Of a DNA stretch of 35,624 bases, positions 18,262-26,262 are shown one piece after another. The position numbers were made by a program, and so were the translations under genes. Each line of letters opens with the position of its first letter. Position 1 is the first letter of the stretch. Source of the stretch: JBBCJT01 sp037190665. Lineage in GTDB: Bacteria; Pseudomonadota; Alphaproteobacteria; Acetobacterales; Acetobacteraceae. The notes under the pieces were generated by a model that had not been told where the DNA came from, made no database searches, and saw nothing but the letters and a program-made list of their open reading frames with translations. The stretch covers positions 1 through 35,624 of the forward strand of contig JBBCJT010000119.1 of the NCBI GenBank assembly GCA_037190665.1. Direction: 5' to 3'.

Positions 18262-18924
18262 TCAGCGGTCGAGCTGGTTGAACGGCCCGTCCGGCCCGGC
18301 GGCCGCCAGCAGCACGCCCCAGCCGAAATGGAAATACCAGCCGTGCAGCTTGAGCTTGCCCGCGCTGACCCGCTCCTCGATGAACGGGTAGGTGATGAGG
18401 TTGCGCAGGCTTGCCAGCACGGTCGCCTGCTCCGCCTGCCGGGCGAGCAGCCGCCGGTCCGCCTCGGTCACCAGCCCGTCGATCTCCCGGCGCACCCCTT
18501 CGGCGATCGCCATCCAGTCGGAGACATAGCTGTTGCCGGTCGTGTCCCGGCGGTGGTCGAGCAGGCAGCGCACGCCGGCACAAAAGGAATGCCCCAGCAC
18601 CACGACATGGCGGACGCCGAGCTCGCAGACGCCGAACTCGATGGCCGCGGCCGTTCCATGCGGCGCGCCGTCCGGCGTCGGCGGGGGCACCAGGGCGGCC
18701 ACGTTGCGGATCACGAACAGCTCGCCGGGCCGCGCGCCGTAGATGATAGCCGGGTCGGTGCGGCTGTCGGAACAGGCGATGATCATCACCTCCGGCTGCT
18801 GGCCTTCGAGCAGCCGGTCGTAGAGCGGATCGTCCGCCTCGAAATGCCGCCGGCGGAAACGCGCGAAGCCGGCCACGAGCCTTGAGAGGGCGTCCCCGTC
18901 ACCTGGTGGTGCGCGGGACGCCAC
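18262..18924 (-). CDS. Beta-class carbonic anhydrase
   Basis: A 220-residue zinc enzyme that interconverts CO2 and bicarbonate. The zinc ligands and catalytic dyad are in ACSDSR (C51, D53, R55) and LGHSFCAG (H112, C115); the RPGELFVIRNVAA region is also canonical. The GTG start lies 9 bp after the moeA stop with GAGG seven bases upstream, so it is probably translated from the same transcript as moeA. The window thus carries both a beta and a gamma class homologue. Confidence 0.94.
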   Translation of the reverse strand: MASRAPPGDGDALSRLVAGFARFRRRHFEADDPLYDRLLEGQQPEVMIIACSDSRTDPAIIYGARPGELFVIRNVAALVPPPTPDGAPHGTAAAIEFGVCELGVRHVVVLGHSFCAGVRCLLDHRRDTTGNSYVSDWMAIAEGVRREIDGLVTEADRRLLARQAEQATVLASLRNLITYPFIEERVSAGKLKLHGWYFHFGWGVLLAAAGPDGPFNQLDR

Positions 18925-18933
18925 CGTGGCGCC

Positions 18934-20217
18934 TCAGGTCTGCAGCGCGAATGCGGTGCCGAAGGGCCAGAAGCGGACCGCCTCCCCCTTGGCCACCTTC
19001 TCGGCCTGCGCCGGCACCCACAACAGCCCGTCGGCCAGCGAAAGCGGCACCAGCCGGGAGGAGCCGGGATGGCCGGTGCGGGCGACGAGCGGCAGGCCGG
19101 CTGCGTCGTGGCCGACGATCCGGGCGGACATGAATTCCTCGCGGCCCGGATGGCGCGTGAACCCTTCCGCCGCGATCGCCCCCTGCGGCGCGGGCGGCTG
19201 CTCCGTGCAGCCGGCGAGGCGCGCGAGCAGCGGGCGCCCGAGCGTCAGCATCGCCACGAGCGCGGCCAGTGGATTGCCCGGCAGGCACAGGCAGACCGCG
19301 GCGCCGAGGCGGCCATGGGCGATCGGCTTGCCGGGTTTCTGCCTCAGCTTGAGCATCTCCACAGTTCCGCCCGCTTCCTGCACCGCAAGCGGCATGTGAT
19401 CCGCATCGCTGCCGCGAACACCCCCGCTGGACAGGATCAGATCCTGCGCCTCCGCCTGCCCACGCAACCGTTCCGCTAACGCAGCGGGATCGTCGCGCAG
19501 CAGGCCGAGATCCGTCAACTCGATGTCCGGCCGGCCGGCGAGGAGTGCGAGCAGCATCGGGCGGTTGCTGTCATGGATGCCGGCCGGGTGCCGCGCATCC
19601 GCCGGCTCGCACAACTCGCTGCCGTTCGACAGCACGGCCACGCGGATGCGCCGGCGCACGGTGAGCCGGTCCGCTCCAACCGCCGCCGCAAGCGCGATAT
19701 GCCGCGCATCGACGCGGGTGCCGGGTGACAGCAGCACCTGGCCCGGCATCACGTCCTCTCCCCTGCGGCGCAGGTTGTCGCCGCTGCGCACCTTGCGCGT
19801 CATGGCGAGCCGCCCGTCGCGGAGGGCGACGTGCTCCTCCATCACCACCGCCGCGACGCCCTCCGGGACCACGGCGCCGGTCATCAGGCGCACCGCTTCG
19901 CCGGCCTGCAGCGCCGGGCCGGGCGGGTCGCCGGCAAGGATCGTGCGTGCGAGGCGCGGCGTGGCGCCATCGGCAAGGTCGGCCGCAGCGAGGCCGTAGC
20001 CGTCCATCGCCGACTGGTCGAAGGGAGGCAGGGGCATCTGCGCCACCAGTTCGGCCGCCAGCACCCGCCCCCGGGCCTCGGCCAGCTTCACGCTCTCCGT
20101 CTCCGCGACCGGCGCGACGTTCCGCAGGATGCGCGCCAGCGCCACGCCGGGCGCGATCAGCGTCTCGCCCGTGTCGCAGCAGGTCGTGGTGGCGGGAAGG
20201 GAGGCTCCGTCAGGCAT
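18934..20217 (-). CDS. moeA: MoeA, molybdopterin molybdotransferase
   Basis: A 427-residue enzyme that inserts molybdate into adenylylated molybdopterin. Family motifs are PLPPFDQSAMDGYG (about residues 62-75), LMTGAVVPEG, GEDVMPGQ, SNGSELCEP, the catalytic-domain loop SSGGVRGSDADH (a variant of SGGVSVGD), RQKPGKPIAHG and CLPGNPLAAL. The ATG has GGAG seven bases upstream. It is divergent from nnrS across a 150-bp region that contains an FNR/NnrR-like palindrome. Molybdenum cofactor is needed for nitrate reductase, which suits a nitrogen-oxide respiration setting. Confidence 0.95.
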   Translation of the reverse strand: MPDGASLPATTTCCDTGETLIAPGVALARILRNVAPVAETESVKLAEARGRVLAAELVAQMPLPPFDQSAMDGYGLAAADLADGATPRLARTILAGDPPGPALQAGEAVRLMTGAVVPEGVAAVVMEEHVALRDGRLAMTRKVRSGDNLRRRGEDVMPGQVLLSPGTRVDARHIALAAAVGADRLTVRRRIRVAVLSNGSELCEPADARHPAGIHDSNRPMLLALLAGRPDIELTDLGLLRDDPAALAERLRGQAEAQDLILSSGGVRGSDADHMPLAVQEAGGTVEMLKLRQKPGKPIAHGRLGAAVCLCLPGNPLAALVAMLTLGRPLLARLAGCTEQPPAPQGAIAAEGFTRHPGREEFMSARIVGHDAAGLPLVARTGHPGSSRLVPLSLADGLLWVPAQAEKVAKGEAVRFWPFGTAFALQT

Positions 20218-20300
20218 GTCTGTTCTCCGTGACGCGGAGACCAGCGGCGATGCCGGCGGGGCCCGCGTCGCCTCGATGCCGTACCGCGCATGTGCAGTCC

Positions 20301-20314
20301 TTGAGCCGGCTCAA
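20301..20314. promoter_or_regulatory. FNR/NnrR-type palindrome upstream of nnrS
   Basis: TTGAGCCGGCTCAA is a perfect 14-bp palindrome of the form TTGAG-N4-CTCAA, close to the Crp/Fnr-family consensus TTGAT-N4-ATCAA. It ends 53 bp before the nnrS ATG, compatible with a class II activator site near -41.5. It also lies 84 bp upstream of the divergent moeA start. A Crp/Fnr regulator gene of NnrR/Dnr type is next door at 21619-22320. Confidence 0.65.
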
Positions 20315-20367
20315 CGATCCGCGTTCATCATAAGAGTTCAAGTGCCCTGGCATTCGTGGAGGTTGCG

Positions 20368-21588
20368 ATGTCCGTTTCCGGCATCCAGGGCGTGGGCGCG
20401 GCAGCGCGGCGCAAGGCGCCGTCCGGGTTCGCGCTGTTCGCCTACGGATTCCGGCCGTTCTTCCTGATCGCCGCGCTGTGGGCGGTGGTGGGTGTCGCGC
20501 TGTGGGTCGTGGCGCTGCACGGACACGCCCTGCCGGAAGGCCCGCTGCCGATGGCGCGCTGGCATGCGCACGAAATGGTGACGGGATTCATCGGCGCCGC
20601 GCTTTCGGGCTTCCTGCTGACGGCGGTGCCGAACTGGACCAGCCGCCCCGGCTATGCCGGCAAGCCGCTGATGCTGCTGGTCGCCCTGTTCGTCGCCGCC
20701 CGCGCCGTGCTGCTGCCGGGCTCGCCGGTGCCGCCCGGGCTCGCCGCCGCCATCGCGCTGCTGCCGATGCCGGCGCTGGTGCTGATGGTGCTGCCGGCGC
20801 TGATGAAGGCGAACACGATGCGCCTCTACGGCCCGCCAGCGCTGGTGCTGGCCTTCTGGGCCGGCGACGTGCTGATGCTGGGCGACGCGGCAGGATGGTG
20901 GGAGGGGACCTTCGCCGCCGGACAGCTTCTGTCCCTGAACGTCGCGCTGGCGCTGGTCGGCCTGATCGGCGGGCGGATCGTACCTTCCTTCACGATCAAC
21001 GCGTTACGTCGCAAAGGTTTCGCTGCGACGCTGAAGCCGCTACCGGGCGTCGACCGGGCGGCGATGGCCTCCCTGCTCGCGGTGGTCGTCGTGGACATCG
21101 CCGCGCCCAATACGCTCGCCGCCGGGCTGGTCGCCGCCGTCGCCGCGCCGCTGGTGCTGCTGCGGCTGTCGCGCTGGTACGGGCTGCGCACGCTCGACCA
21201 GCCGATCGTCTGGGTGCTGCACCTCGCCTATCTGATGATCCCCCTCGCGCTCGCCACCAAGGCGGCGCATCTGCTCGGCGGCGCGGAGTGGGCGGCGCCG
21301 TGGCTGCATCTTCAGGCGATCGGCCCGATCGCGCTGATGATCCTCGCGGTCACCACCCGCGCCACGCTCGGCCATACCGGGCGCGACATGGTCGCGTCCG
21401 GTCCCATCGTCGCCGCCTACGTGCTGGTGGCCATCGCGGCGCCGACGCGGCTGCTGGCCCCGCTGGTCTGGCCGGGCCTCGGCGGCTACGCGCTCGCCGG
21501 CACGCTGTGGATCGCGGCCTTCGTCCTGTTCCTCGTCGTCTACGCGCCGATCCTGACCCGCGCGCGGCCGGACGGAAAACCGGGCTGA
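20368..21588 (+). CDS. nnrS: NnrS-family heme/copper membrane protein
   Basis: A 406-residue polytopic membrane protein with about 12 hydrophobic segments. NnrS hallmarks are present: ALFAYGFRPFF near the N-terminus, RWHAHEMVTGF and GFLLTAVPNWT, plus a His-containing WVLHLAYLMIPLA segment and TRATLGHTGR. NnrS proteins are induced with nitrite/NO reductases and relieve nitrosative stress. The ATG at 20368 is preferred because GGAGG (20358-20362) lies five bases upstream; a GTG at 20356 is in frame. It is divergent from moeA and convergent with the Crp/Fnr gene. The TTGAG-N4-CTCAA palindrome upstream suggests anaerobic or NO control. Confidence 0.93.
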   Translation: MSVSGIQGVGAAARRKAPSGFALFAYGFRPFFLIAALWAVVGVALWVVALHGHALPEGPLPMARWHAHEMVTGFIGAALSGFLLTAVPNWTSRPGYAGKPLMLLVALFVAARAVLLPGSPVPPGLAAAIALLPMPALVLMVLPALMKANTMRLYGPPALVLAFWAGDVLMLGDAAGWWEGTFAAGQLLSLNVALALVGLIGGRIVPSFTINALRRKGFAATLKPLPGVDRAAMASLLAVVVVDIAAPNTLAAGLVAAVAAPLVLLRLSRWYGLRTLDQPIVWVLHLAYLMIPLALATKAAHLLGGAEWAAPWLHLQAIGPIALMILAVTTRATLGHTGRDMVASGPIVAAYVLVAIAAPTRLLAPLVWPGLGGYALAGTLWIAAFVLFLVVYAPILTRARPDGKPG

Positions 21589-21618
21589 ACGGGGATGGGC
21601 GACGCAGACCGGCCGCGG

Positions 21619-22320
21619 TCAGTCCGGGACGCGCTCGGCCATCCGGCGCAGGCCCTCGATGTCGCGGATCACGATCCGCATGCGCCCGCCCTCGACCAGC
21701 CGCCGCTCCTCCCACGCACTGAGGATGCGGCTGACGGTGTGCAGCGTCGTGCCGGTCATCTCCGCGACGTCCTGGCGGGAGATCGGGAAGTCGATCTCGA
21801 TCCCCGTGGCGACCTTGCGGCCGCTCTGCCGGGCGAGGCGGAGCAGCGCATGGGCCACCCGCTGCTCGACTTGGGAGGTGGACATCTCCACCACCCGCGC
21901 CTGCGCCTCCTGCAACCGGCTGCCGACCGTCCGGAGCATGTTGGAGGACAGGGTCGGGAAGCGTTCGACGAGTCGGGGCCAGATCGCGATCGGCCAGGCC
22001 AGCGCCGTGCCGTCCACCACGATCTCCGCCGTGGCGGGATAGGTCGTGCGCGCCATCGCCATCGCCACGCCGCAGATCTCGCCCGGATTGATGAAGCGTA
22101 CCAGCACCTGCTGCCCCGCCGGCGTCACGCGCGTGACGCGCAGCCGGCCGTCCAGCAGCAGGAAGAAACTGTGGGCCGGATCCTCCTGCCCGAACAGCAC
22201 GCTGCCTTTGGCGAGATGCATCGGCCGCGCCTGGCGGCAGATCTCCTCGACCTCGGCGGGCGCGATGCCGGCAAAGAGCGGGAATGCCGCCAGCCGGACC
22301 GTCAGCTCCTCGGGAGTCAC
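21619..22320 (-). CDS. Crp/Fnr-family regulator, NnrR/Dnr type
   Basis: A 233-residue regulator. A cyclic-nucleotide-binding-like beta roll covers about residues 10-125 (FGQEDPAHSFFLLLDGRL, RFINPGEICGV). A dimer helix follows and then a helix-turn-helix ISRQDVAEMTGTTLHTVSRI (180-199) with the TVSR motif. There is no N-terminal four-cysteine cluster, so it is not an oxygen-sensing FNR; that and the nnrS neighbour favour a nitric-oxide-responsive NnrR/Dnr role. The start is uncertain. I chose GTG 22320 for its family-like length; no ribosome site is seen, and the frame stays open far upstream beneath the divergent DUF488 gene. An 18-codon frame (22373-22317) overlaps this GTG by 4 nt. Confidence 0.88.
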   Translation of the reverse strand: MTPEELTVRLAAFPLFAGIAPAEVEEICRQARPMHLAKGSVLFGQEDPAHSFFLLLDGRLRVTRVTPAGQQVLVRFINPGEICGVAMAMARTTYPATAEIVVDGTALAWPIAIWPRLVERFPTLSSNMLRTVGSRLQEAQARVVEMSTSQVEQRVAHALLRLARQSGRKVATGIEIDFPISRQDVAEMTGTTLHTVSRILSAWEERRLVEGGRMRIVIRDIEGLRRMAERVPD

Positions 22321-22418
22321 GGCACGAAGCCGCGCGGGCGTGGCGGAACCATAGGTGTCCTTCTCCGGCTCATATGGTGTCAGATAGCGAGGATGAGGCG
22401 GCACGTGGAGGGAGCGCG

Positions 22419-22844
22419 ATGAAACGCCTGCACCTGAAGCGTGTCTATGATGCGCCGGCGGCAGCGGACGGGCTGCGCATACTGGTCGACCGGCTGTGGC
22501 CCCGCGGCGTGTCGAAGGAGGCTGCGCGGATCGACCTCTGGCTGAAGGAGTTGGCGCCCAGCGACGCGCTGCGCCGCCAGTTCTGCCACGAGCTGGATCG
22601 CTGGCCCGCGTTCCGCGAACACTACACGGCCGAGTTGCGGGCCAACCCGGCGCTCGACGAACTGCGCGAGCAGATCGCGCAACAAAAGGCGACGACGCTG
22701 CTGTTCGCCGCGAAGGACACGGAGCACAACAATGCCGTCGTCCTGTACGAGTTCCTGGGCGGAGACCCGAAGGCGGAACCGGCCGCCCTGAAGGAAGCCG
22801 GCCACGCACAGGGCGCCAGGAAGGCCGCGTCCCACCGGTCGTAG
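22419..22844 (+). CDS. DUF488 family protein, YeaO-like
   Basis: A 141-residue protein of unknown function. Diagnostic YeaO-type segments are LKRVYDAP, GLRILVDRLWPRGVSKE, WLKELAPSDALRRQF and TTLLFAAKDTEHNNAVVL. The ATG at 22419 is preferred because a strong GGAGGGAG (22407-22414) precedes it, although the frame is open from 22284. It is divergent from the Crp/Fnr gene. Relatives are small single-domain proteins without a proven biochemical role; I do not assign one. The lysine/alanine-rich tail after about residue 120 looks unstructured. Confidence 0.88.
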   Translation: MKRLHLKRVYDAPAAADGLRILVDRLWPRGVSKEAARIDLWLKELAPSDALRRQFCHELDRWPAFREHYTAELRANPALDELREQIAQQKATTLLFAAKDTEHNNAVVLYEFLGGDPKAEPAALKEAGHAQGARKAASHRS

Positions 22845-22980
22845 GACTTCCCGATCGGACACGGAATGTCCCCACATCGCGCCGGGCGCGCTATGTGGTT
22901 CATTGCGATGCACACCTCGTTTCCAGAGACGCGCCGCCAGCCGGCATCGGTGAGGTCGAACCGACGGCGCGCGGAGTCAC

Positions 22981-24462
22981 ATGCCGCACGGCAGTGATCC
23001 GCTCTCCCGTGGCGGGTTGCGGACGTGGATCACCGCGGCGGATTCCACGGCGGCACGGCATGCGGTGCCGGCGCTGGTCGCGCTGGGATCTGCCATCTTC
23101 ATCGCGCTGGCGGCCTCCCTTCCCCTCCAGCCCGAGTTGCATCCGGATACCGAGAGCTACCTCGCCCTCTTTCCCACGCGACCGCCGGCCTACGGGCTCC
23201 TGCTGAACGGCTGGGCTTGGTTCACCGGCGGCCTGGCCGGACTGCCGCAGCTCCAGGCTGCCGCGCTGGTCGCTGCGACCACGGCGCTCGCTATCGCCGC
23301 CGCGCAGCGCCTGCGGTCACTGGTGCTCGGGGTCGGCATCGTCTTCGCGGTCCTGTTGCCCTCCGACCTGCGCTACTGGCCCAGCGTGGCGATGAGCGAG
23401 GCGTTGTTCGCCGCTGCCATCATGGCCATGCTCGCGGCCGGACTGCGCGTCGATCCCGAATGCCCGGCCCGCGGGCTGTGGCAGGTCGGCGGCTGGGCGG
23501 CCGCTGCCATCGCGCTGCGCAATGCCGGGCTGCCGCTCACCATCGCGGCGGCACTGCTGGCCTTCGCCGTCGCGCGTACCGAGCGCCATCCCGCGCGGTC
23601 GCTCCTTGCCGCCACCGTGCTGCCGGCGGTGCTCGTGCTCGTGGCCAACGTGGCAGTCCATCTCGCCTGGAACGGGCGGATGACGGTGGGGTCCTGGTCC
23701 GGCGTCTCGCTTGCCGGAAAGGGCCTGATGCTTACCCGGCCGGGCGACGAGGTATGGCTCCCCCCGCCGCTACAGGCCGCGCCGCGCCTCGCTGCCGAAG
23801 CGCGCACACTGCCGCCCGACATGCCGCTGCGGCTTCGCATGCGCGTGCGCCATGCGCAGTACGACGCGATCCGCTTTCACCATCTTTGGCCCGAGCTGGC
23901 CCGGGCGGGCATCGTCGATTACCTGGAGATCAACGCAATGGTCGGCCCCGCCGCCTGGCGGGCGGTGCGGCAGGACCTCGCCGGCTATGCCGCCCTAGCC
24001 GTGGGCGACTGGGCAGCGTTGTGGCTGGTCCCGGAAAAGATCACCCCGACCGAGCGCGAGGTGGAGCTGGCATTCGCCCTCGCCCATCCACCGCCGTTGC
24101 TCGACATGGAACGCCCCGGGGTAATGGGCATGCTTGTCCCGCCGGCGGAGCGCCCCGTCGCTGTATGGCTGCGCCGCATCGGCGCGCTGGTCGCCTTCGT
24201 GGCCGGAATCGCTGCCGTGGCGGTCGCCGTGTCCCGGACATGGCGACGCCGGCCGCTCGGGCTCGCGGGACCAGCAGCGTTCGCCAGCCTCGCCCTCAAC
24301 GGCAGCTTCATCGCCATCGCGGCGATGGAAGGAGGGCTGGGACGCTATGCCATGCCGCTGTGGCCGGCGCAGGTCGTGCTCTGCGCCGTCTCGCTGGCTT
24401 GGCTGGCGGCACGGATCGCCGTACCGCCACCCCTGCCGGATCAGCGCGTGTTGCGCGGATAG
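22981..24462 (+). CDS. Multi-spanning membrane protein, GT39/ArnT-like glycosyltransferase candidate
   Basis: A 493-residue protein with about ten hydrophobic segments. After the first segment (ALVALGSAIFIALAASLPL) comes PELHPDTESYLALF followed by RPPAYGLLLNGW. An acidic residue in this first external loop is typical of the PMT/ArnT/GT39 class, where it is catalytic. A soluble loop around residues 240-340 contains PPDMPLRLRMRVRHAQYD. No named substrate can be given. The start ATG lacks a strong ribosome site; the 136 bp upstream show nothing recognised. Its 3' end overlaps the convergent lipoprotein gene by 22 bp. Confidence 0.65.
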   Translation: MPHGSDPLSRGGLRTWITAADSTAARHAVPALVALGSAIFIALAASLPLQPELHPDTESYLALFPTRPPAYGLLLNGWAWFTGGLAGLPQLQAAALVAATTALAIAAAQRLRSLVLGVGIVFAVLLPSDLRYWPSVAMSEALFAAAIMAMLAAGLRVDPECPARGLWQVGGWAAAAIALRNAGLPLTIAAALLAFAVARTERHPARSLLAATVLPAVLVLVANVAVHLAWNGRMTVGSWSGVSLAGKGLMLTRPGDEVWLPPPLQAAPRLAAEARTLPPDMPLRLRMRVRHAQYDAIRFHHLWPELARAGIVDYLEINAMVGPAAWRAVRQDLAGYAALAVGDWAALWLVPEKITPTEREVELAFALAHPPPLLDMERPGVMGMLVPPAERPVAVWLRRIGALVAFVAGIAAVAVAVSRTWRRRPLGLAGPAAFASLALNGSFIAIAAMEGGLGRYAMPLWPAQVVLCAVSLAWLAARIAVPPPLPDQRVLRG

Positions 24463-24701
24463 GCGCCCGACGTGTTCGAGTCGGTGGCACGGTCATAGGC
24501 GCGTTCGGCCGCGGTGCCCGGCGGGTTGGTGCGCGTTCCGTCCGACTGGCTCGGGTACGCGCCCGAGGTGTTGGTGCCCGCCGCCCTGTCCACGGCGCGT
24601 TCGGCCGCGGTGCCGGGCGGGTTGCCGGGACTGGGGTTCGAGCAAGCGGCCACCAGCCCCAGAGACAGCAGGGCCGCGGGAAGGATGAAGCGCTTCGACA
24701 T
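24441..24701 (-). CDS. Small lipoprotein with a tandem internal duplication
   Basis: An 86-residue precursor. The signal peptide FILPAALLSLGLVAAC carries a lipobox (LVAAC), predicting an acylated periplasmic or outer-membrane protein. The mature part is little more than two copies of a unit reading NPPGTAAERA then two residues, R-A, a variable part, and NTSGAYP, separated by SQSDGTRT. The second copy ends four residues before the stop. The duplication is also visible in DNA (about 24464-24535 against 24554-24630). The ATG at 24701 has AAGG eight bases upstream; an ATG at 24707 is possible. Function unknown; similar short Asn/Gly/Tyr repeats occur in uncharacterised alphaproteobacterial lipoproteins. 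Confidence 0.75.
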   Translation of the reverse strand: MSKRFILPAALLSLGLVAACSNPSPGNPPGTAAERAVDRAAGTNTSGAYPSQSDGTRTNPPGTAAERAYDRATDSNTSGAYPRNTR

Positions 24702-24808
24702 GAGCATGTCCTTGATGTGTCGTCCGCGCTCAACGCCTCCCGCTGCGCCCGGTTGCATCCGGCGGCCCCTGCCGGCTTGATGCCGGCCACCGCAACAGGA
24801 GGGTTGCC

Positions 24809-25762
24809 ATGGCACGCCGCAGTCTGGGCAAGTCAGGGCTCGAAATCGAACCGCTGGTTCTCGGCGGCAACGTATTCGGCTGGACCATCGACGAGGCGAC
24901 GAGCTTCCGCATCCTCGATGCCTTCGTCGATGCCGGCCTGAACGCCATCGACACCGCGGATGTCTATTCGCGCTGGGCGGATGGCCATCAGGGCGGAGAG
25001 TCCGAGACCATCATCGGCAACTGGCTGAAGGCCAACCCGTCCAAGCGCGACAAGGTGCTGATCTTCACCAAGGTCGGCATGGACATGGGCGAGGATCGCC
25101 GCGGCCTGTCCGAAAAGTGGATCATGCGCGCGGTGGAGGACTCGCTCCGCCGGCTGCAGATCGAGCGGATCGACCTGTATCAATCGCACCGCTTCGATCC
25201 CGACACGCTGCACGAGGACACGCTGGGCGCCTACGCCAAGCTGCTCGCGCAGGGGAAGATACGCGCCATCGGTGCGTCCAACTACGATGCCGGCCAGCTC
25301 AGCGATGCGCTAACGATCGCGGCCGACAACAGCCTGCCGCGCTACGAGACGCTGCAGCCGCTGTACAACCTGTACGACCGCAGCACCTTCGATGGGCCGC
25401 TGCGTGACCTGTGCATCGCCGAAGATGTCGGCGTGATCCCGTATTACGGCCTCGCGGCCGGCTTCCTCAGCGGCAAGTACCGCAGCGAGGCCGATCTCGG
25501 GCAGAGCAAGCGCGGCAAGAGCGCATCCAAGTACCTCACCGATCGCGGGATGCGTATCCTCGACTCGCTCGATCTCGTCGCGGCGCGGCAGGGTGCGAAG
25601 CCGGCCGAGATCGCGCTCGCGTGGCTGATCGCGCGGGAGGGCGTGACCGCGCCCATCGCGAGCGCGACCAACCTCGATCAACTCGCCAGCCTGGTGAAGG
25701 CCACGCAGATCACGCTGAGCGCGGATGACATCGAGGTGCTGGACAAGGCCAGCGCGGAGTAG
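24809..25762 (+). CDS. Aldo/keto reductase
   Basis: A 317-residue NADPH-dependent oxidoreductase with the (beta/alpha)8 fold. The catalytic tetrad is complete: D48 in IDTADVY, Y53, K88 in FTKVG and H127 in YQSHRFD. The cofactor-binding late segments (GLAAGFLSGKY, PIASATNLDQL) match the AKR11/12-like group that includes YajO and Tas-type enzymes. The ATG is preceded by a strong AGGAGGG. It stands alone; a hairpin-rich repeat begins right after its stop. The substrate is unknown. Confidence 0.92.
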   Translation: MARRSLGKSGLEIEPLVLGGNVFGWTIDEATSFRILDAFVDAGLNAIDTADVYSRWADGHQGGESETIIGNWLKANPSKRDKVLIFTKVGMDMGEDRRGLSEKWIMRAVEDSLRRLQIERIDLYQSHRFDPDTLHEDTLGAYAKLLAQGKIRAIGASNYDAGQLSDALTIAADNSLPRYETLQPLYNLYDRSTFDGPLRDLCIAEDVGVIPYYGLAAGFLSGKYRSEADLGQSKRGKSASKYLTDRGMRILDSLDLVAARQGAKPAEIALAWLIAREGVTAPIASATNLDQLASLVKATQITLSADDIEVLDKASAE

Positions 25763-25769
25763 CGCAGGC

Positions 25770-25982
25770 GGGGCGCTGCCCCGGGCCCCGGGAGGGCTCT
25801 GCCCTCCACCCGGCAGGGGGCACGGCCCCCTGCACCCGCGATTCCTTCAGGAAGGCTTTGATTAGCTCGGTCGTCTGACCCCACCCCCACAACGATTTGT
25901 TGTGGGGGTGGGGGTCGGGCGACCGATTTAGCCGAAGGCCCTCTGGAGAAATCCCGGGTCAAGGGGCCGGTGGCCCCTTGCG
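25770..25982. repeat. Array of GC-rich hairpins; two diverged inverted copies of one element
   Basis: Five stem-loops occur in a row: GGGGC/GCCCC (25770-25782), GGAGGGC/GCCCTCC (25791-25807), GCAGGGGGC/GCCCCCTGC (25813-25833), a 15-bp stem (25879-25893 with 25899-25913, loop GATTT) and CAAGGGGCC/GGCCCCTTG (25961-25981). The first three and the last have 3-base loops. The flanks of the long stem are themselves related in inverse: ACCCGCGATTCCTTCAGGAA on the left resembles the complement of the right side (ACCCGGGATTTCTCCAGAGG), and TCGGTCG pairs with CGACCGA. So the block looks like two inverted copies of one dispersed intergenic element. The first hairpins may also end the aldo/keto reductase transcript. 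Confidence 0.7.
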
Positions 25983-26014
25983 GGTGCAGGCGCCTATATC
26001 CGCTTATATCGAAC

Positions 26015-26229
26015 CTATTCTCGATCCTTGTTGCCAAAGTCACGATCGCGCTCATGAAAGGTCGTGAGATAGAATTTCATCATACCTGCATGCTTCGCCT
26101 GGAAGGCGCCGATGAGAGAAGAGCAGGTCGATATACTAGTCCTGGTCGCCAGCTGACTCCCGATGAAGGCGAAACTCTTCCCCACTTCGAGCAGCAGATC
26201 GGTGCGGGAGTTTCGACCTGATGTGTCTG
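26015..26229 (-). pseudogene. Remnant of a DUF1016/YhcG-type PD-(D/E)xK nuclease gene
   Basis: On the minus strand one frame reads DLLLEVGKSFAFIGSQ and later AFQAKHAGMMKFYL. A shifted frame between them reads GDQD, a TAG stop, then YIDLLFSHRR. Together these follow the order of the YhcG nuclease domain (family form: LLELGKGFAFVGRQ, then GDQDFYIDLLFYHRRL, then EYAGKMNFYL). The segment holding the E-x-K part of the active site is deleted. With an in-frame stop, a frameshift and a deletion, this cannot encode an active nuclease. The local base composition is less GC-rich than the neighbours, a sign of transfer. Confidence 0.75.
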
Positions 26230-26262
26230 CGGACGGTCGTGCCTTGTTTACTGTGCTGTCTC

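Noticed and set aside
23025..24941. A 638-codon plus-strand frame covering the GT39-like gene and beyond
   Set aside because: The translation is Arg/Gly/Ala-rich without hydrophobic segments or motifs; it is an out-of-frame shadow of the membrane protein gene.
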